64,000 bases of DNA from Buxus sempervirens. Lineage: Eukaryota > Streptophyta > Magnoliopsida > Buxales > Buxaceae. A program made the translations under genes and the position numbers. Of the stretch, positions 11,480-20,942 are shown in pieces (the stretch's first letter is position 1; the number at the start of each line of letters is the position of its first letter). The notes beneath the pieces are model-generated. The model was not told where the DNA came from, searched no databases, and worked only from the letters and a program-made list of their open reading frames with translations. The stretch is from assembly GCA_947561395.2 (NCBI GenBank), contig OX387191.1:38643439-38707438 (forward strand). Direction: 5' to 3'.

Positions 11480-11568
11480 TTCGGTTATACACAAAAACAC
11501 CTATAACCGAAATTATATTTCGATTATAAGTGTATTATGTGTAACCGAAATTAAATTTCAGTTACACA
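11480..11568. repeat. inverted-repeat array in element 3 LTR (ACCGAAAT type)
   Basis: A TTCGGTTAT half-site at about 11480 is followed by two inverted repeats: ATAACCGAAAT / ATTTCGATTAT (11502-11528) and TGTGTAACCGAAATT / AATTTCAGTTACACA (11538-11568), about 38 bp apart. The array is about 220 bp upstream of the TATA box. The 28-bp arrays occupy the same place in the LTRs of elements 1 and 2, but the motif is different. Confidence 0.7.
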
Positions 11569-11666
11569 TGAAATTGAATTTGACCAAACTAAGTTTTCAG
11601 TTCAGACCAAAAATGACTATCTGCACAGCTTCTGCATAGCCTTGACCCTTACCTGCACAGGCAATA

Positions 11667-11748
11667 CTTATTTACATGTAATATCATTTAAGTAAATGTC
11701 CTCGTATTTTTTAATGTCCATTTACTTAAAATATTACATGTAAATAAG
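11667..11748. repeat. long near-perfect hairpin
   Basis: Arms at 11667-11698 and 11719-11748 (CTTATTTACATGTAATA...TTTAAGTAAATG and its reverse complement) pair over 30 bases with a single 2-base bulge and a loop of about 20 bases. It could be a small MITE or a structured part of the LTR. No target duplication is obvious. Confidence 0.7.
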
Positions 11749-12197
11749 CAAACACCCCCTTACCAATTTGAATCCATTAAAATAGTTTTAGACCCAAATT
11801 CCAAGTGAATAAAAAGTCAACTTTCCAGTTCAAGGCTAAATTCTGGTTTTTCAGGTCCGATAAAAAAATTCAACATGTTAATACTAAGGTATTTGTCAAG
11901 ATTTAAAGGCTCAAAAAATTCATTTATTCAATAACATTGCTAAAAACCTAATTACCAGGAAAAATTATCTTGAAATCTTGCCTTAAAAAATATTTCATTT
12001 TTTGGGTCAAAAGTCAACAAAATTCAACTGAAAAGGTTTGAATTCGCCTAAAATATTGAATTTGGGCCTTTTCCTTTGTGGTTTTGGATTCAAATGGGTT
12101 AAGGATCTCAAACCCAATGCCAAGAATTGAAAATTTCAATAAGATATTTTTCTCCTTCAAAACTTATAAAAAATCATGCAATTTTGGAGTGTCTACA

Positions 12198-12213
12198 ACT
12201 ACCCCTCTTTGCT
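12198..12213 (-). other. polypurine tract of element 3
   Basis: Minus strand AGCAAAGAGGGGTAGT directly before the LTR start, matching AGCAAAGAGGGGGCAG in elements 1 and 2. Confidence 0.8.
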
Positions 12214-15069
12214 AGAGTTGTAACACAATGAAGAGCAAAGAACAGAAACAACTCAAAATTGTAGTTTGAAAGACATCTCATTAATTAAACCTACTTTGGT
12301 CAAATAATGGAGTGATAATAAAAACATGGATTTTAAGATAACCAATGAAACCCCTGCTTGAAGTTTGAAGGGATGGCGTCTCTTCCTTATCATAGATTTC
12401 TTGGAGCTCTCCTGGATATGGAAGGAAATCTGAGACAAGCAAATTTTGAAAAGAAAACTGATTTAAAATTGACCTCTGCAAACTCAATTGCATTTGATGT
12501 TTTTTACTTTACAGCTCAACAATAAGGAAGGAAATATTTTATTGAATTTTTCTTGATTGATTTTTTTTATTTGACTTAACTGGGTGCCATGTGATGCACA
12601 AACCTGTGCTTAAATATCCCGCTGCTTGTATTTTCTTCTTCATCTTCTTGCTCTCTCAATAATGATGTATGTGCCCTTGTTGTCCATAACCTGCCTTCAT
12701 ATTTTTTTAACTACCCAAGTGAATGCCCTTTTCTTGATTAATGGATTTGAGAATCATGATCTACTAATCTAACCTCATGCCCTTACTGCCCATGATCTCT
12801 CCTTCATGTCTTCTTACTGCCAAACTGAAGGTCATCTTCATGATTGAAAGATAAGGGGCTCTTGTTTGAAGGAAGAGATATGCTGCTACTTTGAAATTTC
12901 TATGATCTGAAGACCTTGACCGATCTAAAGGCCTTGCACAATCTTTAGGATGACATGATTCCTATCATTGGGGACCTAGAAGCAAAGGAAATTGTGCATG
13001 CCCCAGCCTTGATTGCTTTGAAGAAGTACTTATACCTCAGCAAAAATGAATTTTTCTCCTCTCTTTTTTTTTTCTTTGCTTTCATAAAAGGAAATCCCTT
13101 ATAAAAGAATACAAATGTGAATGTAAGAAAATATGTTTTTATACTAGTGGCCTCAGAATTCTCTAATGCTTACAAAACCAATGTTTTATGAAAAGACATA
13201 GATGCTCATCATAGGCCAAAAATATAATTTTTGCCTTTTTTGTGTTTATATATATATATATATATATTTGAAAAGAAATGGTCCAATCCTTATTAGCATA
13301 TAATCCAAAAGAATTAAAATCAAATTGAATAATGAGAAGATTATTTCAGAAAATGAAGACCAAAATCAACCTTTGGAACTTTTCGAGTCATCCCCATGAC
13401 CTTCGGCTTGTCAATTGGTGCTCCAGATATGACAGCTCTTTCAATCTGACTATTTTGCCCCAGTCTTAAAAAGACATCTTCCTTCATCCAATTGAAGAAC
13501 AATTTTTTCTCCATTGTATCCATGGTACAAGAATTTATGGATTCAACTTTAGCACCAATTTCCTGATGGCAATTTTGATGGCCATCGACTTGTTCACAGA
13601 TGCTTCATACCATAGTTCTGATTATGTTGCTTTAGTCTTGAAAAGAAGATTTTCCTCAATCTCTTGAAAAATGACTGTATCTCAAAATATCCATCAACAT
13701 GAGGACTTCATCTGGATCTATGCCAATTCTGGACTTTCCTCTTTGACGATTTCCTTCTTATAGATAGTTGATTATTTGCCATGTAGCGCCCTTTTGGGTT
13801 TTCACTACATTTTCTCCATTTTTTCCTTTTTTTTCCTTTTTTTTCTTTTAATCGTTCATTACCAACAACTAATGTAGTCAAAATTGCCTTAATTCAAAAT
13901 TTCTTAATCAAAGAGGACTTATAAATGGGACGAAACGTAGGCTTGGTTTTTGTTTAGGAAGAAAAGGGATAAAAGGCTCAAATACCATATGATCAAATGG
14001 ATTCACTGATATTGTAATTCTTAAAGCATTTTTTCCTTGGAATACACAATTGCCCCCAGTGTTGAAGTTCTTCTTCTACTTTGTATTTTTAAAGTTTTTC
14101 TTCCTTTAGAACTTTCACCCCAATATTGAACTTCTTTTCTCATTCTTCTCTTTACAATTTTTTATTGCCCCTTTCTGAAGACATTCTCCAAATATCCCAT
14201 AGCATTTGATGATCTTTTTTTTCTCTTTTTTTTCATCTTTCATCTTCTTCTTTTTTCTTTTTTCATTTCTTTGCCCCCTTTTTTGAAAACATCTTCAAAA
14301 TCCGTTTTGAAATTCAATAGTGCCCACTTTCTTTTTTCTTTTTTTTTTTTAATTTGTCCCTTCATTTTTCTTCTTTTATGTTTTAATAAATTTGCCCCAG
14401 TGTGGGGTTACAATTCCCAGTTTAAGTTATTTGAAAAATTTTATAAAGCTCAAAGGGTCTAACTAGGGATTTCAAAAATTTTGGGGATATACAAAAGAAA
14501 GGCCCCTTATCATTTTAAGAAAAATTTGAATTTTCAGACTTGGTAGAGTTGTACTACATGACTAGCTCAGGAATTTTTTTTCTTCTTTTCTTTCTTTTCT
14601 TCTTTTTTTTTAATCACCTCCATCTGTCAAGATGGAAACCTATTCATATAAAATTTCAACCACAAAACGTCATTCTTATTGGAACAACCTCTTAAATCAA
14701 GCTTCCTTTTTATTAGACTTTGTAGCTGTTTTGCAATTCATATCTCGACAAAGAAACCAAATCTTTCCATATTTTCCAATGCAGAATGCAAACTCGGAGT
14801 CATCTTCAGATTCAAAATGCAAAAATTTCTTCTCCATTAGCTTCTCCTTGACGAGCAAGTGATGCAATCCTCTCTGCATTCTTATGAAGAAAACTGAATA
14901 AATCTCCTATTACTGAGTGAAGATTGTGGGTCATCTTTGATTCCAAAGGCTATAAAATTGGTCATTTCAAAATTTTTCAGAATATTCTTCTCATGACATT
15001 TAAAAAGATTTGAATTTTCATTTAGAATGTCTTCTTCTTCGATTTTGGTCTCAAAATTGAGCTTAAAGT
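12214..15069 (-). other. element 3 non-coding region downstream of the missing pol
   Basis: No supportable gene. Pyrimidine-rich tracts and scattered similarity to the inter-gene region of element 1 are visible: a GGCCTCAGAATTCTC block near 13150 matches one near 26173, and TTTGCCCCAGT near 14391 matches one near 26856. A (TA)10 run lies at 13248-13267. The weak open frame at 13341-13523 on the minus strand matches the non-coding stretch at 26291-26668 of element 1, so it is not called as a gene. Confidence 0.6.
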
Positions 15070-15177
15070 CGAAGTGTAGACACCCCAAATTGCACTACAA
15101 AATGAGAAAATAATGAAAACATGTAATTGGGATTTAAAGCAGGCCAAAAATGCATGAAAATCAATAATTTAAGCCTT

Positions 15178-15282
15178 GCCCGTATTGTATCCACGGGTTG
15201 AGCGCGCCCGAATTTTGTATACGGGTACGCAGCGCCCGTAATACATATACGGACACCACTGGACCGTAAATCATTTACGGGC
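15178..15282. repeat. 28-bp inverted-repeat array, element 2 5' LTR
   Basis: Four units start at 15178, 15206, 15234 and 15262, exactly 28 bp apart. Each is GCCCGTA-N7-TACGGGC followed by a 7-base spacer, with small variations. The array lies about 200 bp upstream of the TATA box. Confidence 0.95.
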
Positions 15283-15482
15283 ACATTAGATTTGTGCGAG
15301 TTTTATCCTTTCTCGATTTCTGAGCTTTATCTTTAGTCCAATATATCTTTAAATGAGCGAATTATCTCTTTTGTTCGTTAGAAATATCTTTGTTGGCCAT
15401 GGATGGGCATTATCCTTGTGTTTAACTCAATCTGAAACTCTATGTTGCCAAACCTTGGACCAACCATGCCCCTAGGTTTGCC

Positions 15483-15490
15483 TATAAATA
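15483..15490 (+). promoter_or_regulatory. TATA box, element 2 5' LTR
   Basis: TATAAATA followed by GAGGG; the likely promoter of the gag-pol transcript. Confidence 0.8.
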
Positions 15491-15583
15491 GAGGGTCTCT
15501 CCTCAAGCAAAAGGCCACGAAAATTTGAAGTCCAAGGAGCTCCAAGAGAAGAGAGGAATCCCTGCTGCTTTGCTTGCTCAATC

Positions 15584-15592
15584 CAGGTAAGT
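15584..15592 (+). promoter_or_regulatory. consensus 5' splice donor in element 2 5' LTR
   Basis: CAG|GTAAGT, a full plant donor consensus, about 100 nt after the TATA box. It is conserved in all four element 1 and 2 LTRs. The likely partner is the acceptor at 43035, just upstream of gag. Confidence 0.7.
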
Positions 15593-16886
15593 CCCTTTTC
15601 CCTTTTATTTTCTGTCTTCAATTATAGAAGTAATAGGATCTTCTCTATTGCCGTAGAATAAGGCCATCTTTTTATCTTGTATTCCTAAACTTGTCTCTAA
15701 GTACCTCAACAGTCTCTTTAGCCGTAAAACGTGAAGAGAGAGCTAGAGGAAAGGGGAACAGGTGGATCCCTAGAATAGAACCCCATATCTGTTTTTCTCC
15801 TTTCTAGAATAAGGCATTTGATTGTGTTTGTATCACCAAACCTATTTCCAAGTACCTCAAGAATCCTCTCTAACCGTAAAACGTGAAGAGAGAGCTAGGG
15901 GAAAAGAGAACAGGTGGATCCGTAGGGTAGACCCCCATGTGCTCTAATCTGTGAGATGTGGCTGCTTTGGATATCATGATCATGTTTTAATGGTTTTTAT
16001 GTTGAATCTGAATCAATCATATGAATCCATGATGTTTATAACATGAGATCCCCACTTTTTGCTAAAATTTGGATTTTTCACATCTTTGCACCTACAGCAC
16101 TGTTTTCGTGATTTTTGTAATATTAGGCTAAAATCCTGGATCTATCATGATCTATATGATAGACCTGGATTCAGAAGCCTGAAAGTAACTTCTAGGGTTT
16201 CATGATGTTGTTTTTGAGTCCTTTTGCATTATTGAGAGAAGACCCTACGGTCTAAGTTCTCCCATTTTGATGTTTTTCATCAACGTGGGTATTTTTGGTT
16301 TTGATTTCTTGATTTAATGTGAAATTTGGGCTATATCTGCATCCTGGACTATTCAAGTTCAAATCTGCAATATTTTATAAAAATCATATTTTTCTAGATT
16401 TCTAGAATTTAACTTGAAGCCAGATTTTGAAGTTTTCACTTTAGATTGGTTTTATTTGATTTTATTTCAATTTTATTTTAATCATGAAACCCTAGGAATG
16501 GTATGATCATATTTGAAAGTTCTAGTTCAATCAGGCTATTCGTATGAAAAAACCATACAGTTTTATCTTTTTGGTGATTTTTTATGATTTTTATAGCAAG
16601 CCCTTTTTCCTTTATTTTAACATGAACAATACCTGGCAACCACCTTGTGTGGATGAATAGGGGTTCCTAACACCTTCCCCTATTCATAACCTAATCCCCT
16701 TACCTATCTCTGTTTGTTTTTTTTAATAGGGTTATTTTTACCCTAAATTTGCCTCTTTGTGCTTATTTGAGATTTTGGTGTCCATTCACACCTAAACAGA
16801 ATGGTGGCGACTCTGTGTTTTTTAACCAATCCCGCGTGATGATTAAGGAATTCATTGAATTGATTTTTTTTCCCATGTCTCACAAC

Positions 16887-16904
16887 TGGCGACTCTGCTG
16901 GGGA
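16887..16904 (+). other. primer binding site of element 2
   Basis: TGGCGACTCTGCTGGGGA starts two bases after the LTR. This PBS form is known from Ogre/Tat elements, where it is reported to match an arginine tRNA; the tRNA match was not checked here. Confidence 0.9.
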
Positions 16905-17374
16905 CTTGAGGATTTCAGCCTTTTGGTGTTTTAGTTCATGTTTTTGATATTTTTGGATTTGCTTGCTATTTTGTGTTTTTAGAATGCCTTTGTTTTGCTT
17001 GCTATTTTGTGATCTTAAGCATGCTTGGTATGTTTTAAATCTGATTTATTACTTAAGAACTCATGGGGGTAGAAACATGCTTAATTTTGATTTAAAGGAT
17101 TGTTTCTAGATGCATGCGTAGGGGGGTTCGTTTTGCTAAACCATGCTGATTTCTTGCTGTATTTTTATAATAACATCTTTTAATTTTCAACATGATCTCC
17201 ATGATGATTTTTTGGTGTATAACATGATCACATGTTTGTATGATTTGGGGTGATTCTTGTGAGCATGTTTTAGGTACTATAGGATTACTTTATTTGCTTA
17301 CTTTAAATATGCTTTCCTATTATGCCTTGATTTGTATATGCATGGCTACGAAAAGAGTGGCAAGGGTTTGGGAC
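16905..17374 (+). other. element 2 leader, part left of element 1
   Basis: Non-coding. It matches, inverted, 36916 down to about 36479 of element 1. It breaks at ...GGGTTTGGGAC, where element 1 is inserted, and resumes at 38763 with GTTGTGAATGCACCC. Confidence 0.9.
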
Positions 17375-18779
17375 TGTGAGACATGTGAAAAAATCAAAAT
17401 TCATTGACTTCCTCTATCATCACATGGGATTAAATAAAACAAAGAGTCGCCACCATTTAATTTAGGTGTTAATGGACACCAAAATATTAAATAAGCACAA
17501 AAAGCAATTTTAGGGTAAAAATAACCCTCCTAAAAAAACAACCAGAGATGAGTAGGGGGATTAGGTTATGAACAAGGGAAGGTGTTAGGCACCCCTATTC
17601 ATCCACACAAGGTGGTTGCTAAGCATTATTCATGTTAACATAAAGGAAAAAGGCTTGCTATAAAAATCATAAAAAATCATAAAAAGACAAAAATTGTATG
17701 GTTTTTTCATACGAAAAGTCTGATTGATCCAGAACTTTCAAATATGATCATACCATTCCTAGGGTTTCATGATTAAAATAAAATTGAGATGAAATCAAAT
17801 AAAATCAATTTAAAGTGAAAAATCCAAAAATCTGGCTTCAAGTCAAATTTTAGAAATCTAGAAAAATATGATTTTTATAAAATATTTCAAAATTGAACTT
17901 GAATAGTCCAGGACATAGATAAAGCCCAAATTTCATATTAAACCAAAAATAAAAACCAAAAATACCCACGTTGATGAAGAACATCAAAAGGGGAGAATTT
18001 AGACCATAGGGTCTTCTCTTAATAATGAAAAACGATTTAAAAACCACATCATGAAACCCTAGAATTTATTTTCAGGCTTTTGGATTAAGATCTACCATAT
18101 TGATCATGATAGATCCAAGATCATAGCCTAAGACCACAAAAATCATGAAAACAGTGTTGTAGGTGCAAATATGTGGAAAATCCAAATTTTATAAAAAAAA
18201 GTGGGGATCTCATGCTATAAACCTCATAGATTCATGTAATTCATTCAGATTCATCATAAAAACAATTAAAACATGATCAGGATATTCAAAGTAGCCACAT
18301 CTCACAGATTTGAGCTCATGGGGGTCTACCCTACGGATCCACCTGTTCTCTTTTCCCCTAGCTCTCTCTTCACGTTTTACGGCTAGAGAGGATTCTTGAG
18401 GTACTTGGAGATAGGTTTGGTTATACAAACACAATCAAAGGCTTTATTCTAAAAAAATGAGAAAAACAGATATGGGGTCCTATTCTAGGGATCCACCTGT
18501 TCTCTTTTCCCCTAGCTCTCTCTTCACGTTTTACGGCTAGAGAGACTCTTGAGGTACTTAGAGACAAGTTTAGGAATACTAGATAAAAAATATGGCCTTA
18601 TTCTACAACAATAGAGATGATCCTATTACATCTAGAATTGAAGACAGAAAATAAAACGGAAAAGGGACTTACCTGGATTGAGCAAGCAGAGTAGCAGGGG
18701 TTCCTCTTCTTCTCTTGGAGCTTCTTAGAATTCCTTGGACTTCAAAATTTCGTGGCCTTTTGCTTGAGGAAAGGCCCTC

Positions 18780-18787
18780 TATTTATA
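18780..18787 (-). promoter_or_regulatory. TATA box, element 1 3' LTR
   Basis: Minus-strand TATAAATA in the conserved context before GAGGG. Confidence 0.75.
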
Positions 18788-18987
18788 GGCAAACCCAAGG
18801 GTATGATTGGTCCAAGGTTTGGCAAGATAGAGTTTCAATTTGAGTTAAACACAAGATAATGCCCATCCATAGCCAACCAAGGTGGCTTCAGCGAATAAAA
18901 TACGTAATTCGCTCATTTAAAGATATATTGGACTAAAGATAAAGCTTGGAAATCGAGAGAAGGATAAAACTCGCACGAGTCTTTAGT

Positions 18988-19091
18988 GACCGTAAATGAA
19001 TTACGGTCCAACGGTGACCGTAGTTTCAATACGGGCGCGCCTGACCGTAGAGCGATCTCGGGCGCGACCGGCCCGTGAATGAAATATGGGC
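18988..19091. repeat. 28-bp inverted-repeat array, element 1 3' LTR
   Basis: Four units of GACCGTA/GCCCGTG-N7-TACGGTC/TACGGGC type at 28-bp spacing, with one spacer a base short. It lies about 200 bp upstream of the TATA box. Confidence 0.93.
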
Positions 19092-19194
19092 AAAGCCTGC
19101 TTAGTCAATTTTTATGTATTTTTGACCTGTTTTAAGTTCTAATTACATGTTTTTATTACTTTCTCATTCTGTAGTGCAATTTGGGGTGTCTACA

Positions 19195-19211
19195 GCTGCC
19201 CCCTCTTTGCT
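19195..19211 (-). other. polypurine tract of element 1
   Basis: Minus-strand AGCAAAGAGGGGGCAGC next to the 3' LTR. It is preceded on that strand by GTAATTGG-TT-CCAATTAC, an 18-base near-palindrome also present before the element 2 tract. Confidence 0.88.
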
Positions 19212-19541
19212 GGTAATTGGAACCAATTACAAGCAGAGAGCAAAAAGACCCACCAATTGCGCTTTCTAAGATTTTTGTCTCGTCAATTGCACTTTGCAAG
19301 GATTAAATGGATGATTTTATAAAAGAAGAATTGATTGTGGAAGATTTGCTAGAAGTCCCTCAGCTTAAGGGCCAAATCCTCCTCTCCTCTCACTGAGCTC
19401 TCGTGGCTATGAAGTGAGATTTGAGACAAAATTTTTAAATAAAAATGAGTATGGTGGCAATCCTTGCAACTTGCAACTAATATAAACATTGATCTTTTGA
19501 TAAGTGTGGAGAAAATAATAAAATATGCAATTTTTGGCTTC
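19212..19541. other. element 1, between polypurine tract and antisense-gene array
   Basis: Non-coding. It matches, inverted, 58019 down to 57687 of element 2. No further features seen. Confidence 0.6.
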
Positions 19542-19645
19542 GCCCGTATTTGTATCATGGACCAATGCTACCCGTAGGTTGATCACGGGCGAACGGGACG
19601 GTTTTATTTTCTCGGTCGTCTGAAGCCCGTACTGATTTTACGGAT
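19542..19645. repeat. 28-bp inverted-repeat array upstream of antisense gene A, element 1
   Basis: Four units start at 19542, 19570, 19597 and 19625 (one spacer is 6 bases). The last reads GCCCGTA-N7-TACGGAT and runs into TTTACT, the same end as the gene B array at 24130. Confidence 0.92.
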
Positions 19646-20942
19646 TTTACTCTCCTTCTTAACCTCACGACCGCGACTTCTTCTTCATTTCTGTCCGCAC
19701 TTTGCCCTAACTTCTTGCGACCGTAGTCTTCTCTGCGGTCTTCCTTCTTCTTCTTTCAATCCTCGACGAACACTGTTCTTCTCCAGGGACTCTCTCCTTC
19801 CGGCGACCACTGTTCTCTTCCAGCGAGTTCTTACTTTCTGCCTTGGATGACTGTTCCTTTCTTCTGCAACCATCCGATCATTGCTTGCTCCCTTGGGTGA
19901 TCCTTCGAAACAGTAACCTACCGTGGACGGCTTCTGTGAGTGAGCAAACTCCTTGCTTTGGTGAGACCAAGCTCACATTTTCTTTTCGAAATACAGATAA
20001 ACAGGTATGTCTTTAAGTTTTGCTCTTGATCGAACCAAGTCTCCAAATTGTTAGACCCTCCATCCGTAATGTGCATTATTTGTTTGTGAAAAATTCCAAA
20101 TGCTTATGGTATATTACTTGAATGTCCCATTTGGTAGCTACGATTTCTTCTGAATGCTTGAATTCTGCTGTATTTGTCTTGATTCTTTTGATTTGGCCGA
20201 AATTGACTTCATATGGCCTAGACTTGTTCATTCCTCTTGTGACTTTTTGAAGTAGTAGATTGTCCAAAAAAAATTTCTGTTTTGCCCAACGAGATGCTGA
20301 CTCTGGATTGTTGTATTTGATCATTAGCTGGTATTGAACCCTTTATTTTGAGCTTATGACTCATGATGACTTGATTTGTGACAGCTCCAATTTACTCTTA
20401 AGTTTTCTATTTGCCTGTGTGAACTTTGATTCTGTTCTGCTTTTGCATACTTTGCCATCTGTACCTATTTTCTCTGTTTTGAACACATTAATTCAAGTAG
20501 AGCCTTTGCTGATGTTTGATGTTGAACACTCCACCCTAGATTTCCAATTTTGCATTTCTCCTGCCACCCTAGTATCCACACAAGTAGGCATGACCTTCCA
20601 TCCTGAAACCAAATAAATTTAAATGGTTAGGTCTCTTTAAAAAATCTAAAAGAGTAAGTTAGGATCCACTCTTAACATACATATATTTTTTCTTCTTTCA
20701 TATAAAGAGAATATACAGGAAACCTAAACTTCCTATATGTAAATTTTAGACAAGTAACAATAAAATTTTCAGAATTAAACTCCTTAGTTGGCTTCTGATT
20801 TTGGTCGGGAGTTTCTGAAGCACTTTCTTTCATTCTCCAATTTTCCTTTTTCTGCAAATCAATTAATCTTGGTTAAAATAAAAATTAAGCAATTAAAAAT
20901 TTTAACAAGAATAATTAACCAACTGCCTGGTTTGAACCATAG
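19646..20942 (+). promoter_or_regulatory. putative promoter, 5' UTR and 5' UTR intron of antisense gene A, element 1
   Basis: No TATA box is evident. Pyrimidine-rich 5'-UTR-like sequence is followed by candidate donors CT|GTGAGTGAG (about 19936, conserved in element 2 near 57257) and CAG|GTATGT (about 20002). A splice acceptor AG ends exactly at 20942, so the start ATG would open the next exon; element 2 has CAG at the same place. This is a model from sequence signals only. Confidence 0.45.

Larger units (their letters stand above)
9242..12197 (-). repeat. 3' LTR of element 3
   Basis: On the minus strand it begins TGTAGACACTCC and ends ...CATGTCTCACA, the same ends as the LTRs of elements 1 and 2. 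It shares their landmark blocks: GAGTCGCCACC near one end, TATAAATA, and a CTCTCTCTTCACGTTTTA block near 11012. At 2956 bp it is longer than the roughly 1.8-kb LTRs of elements 1 and 2 and clearly diverged from them. The other LTR of the pair is off the window. Confidence 0.85.
15075..16884 (+). repeat. 5' LTR of element 2
   Basis: 1810 bp, starting TGTAGACACC and ending GTCTCACA, with the PBS two bases later. By eye about 12 differences from the 3' LTR (58037-59835) occur in the first 380 bases. It contains an internal duplication: a block of about 90 bp with CCGTAAAACGTGAAGAGAGAGC appears at about 15700-15790 and 15853-15945. Confidence 0.95.
17375..19194 (-). repeat. 3' LTR of element 1
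   Basis: 1820 bp. On the + strand it runs from TGTGAGACATG to GTGTCTACA. It contains the 28-bp array (18988-19091), TATAAATA (18780-18787, minus) and a splice-donor consensus (18667-18675, minus). Confidence 0.95.
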
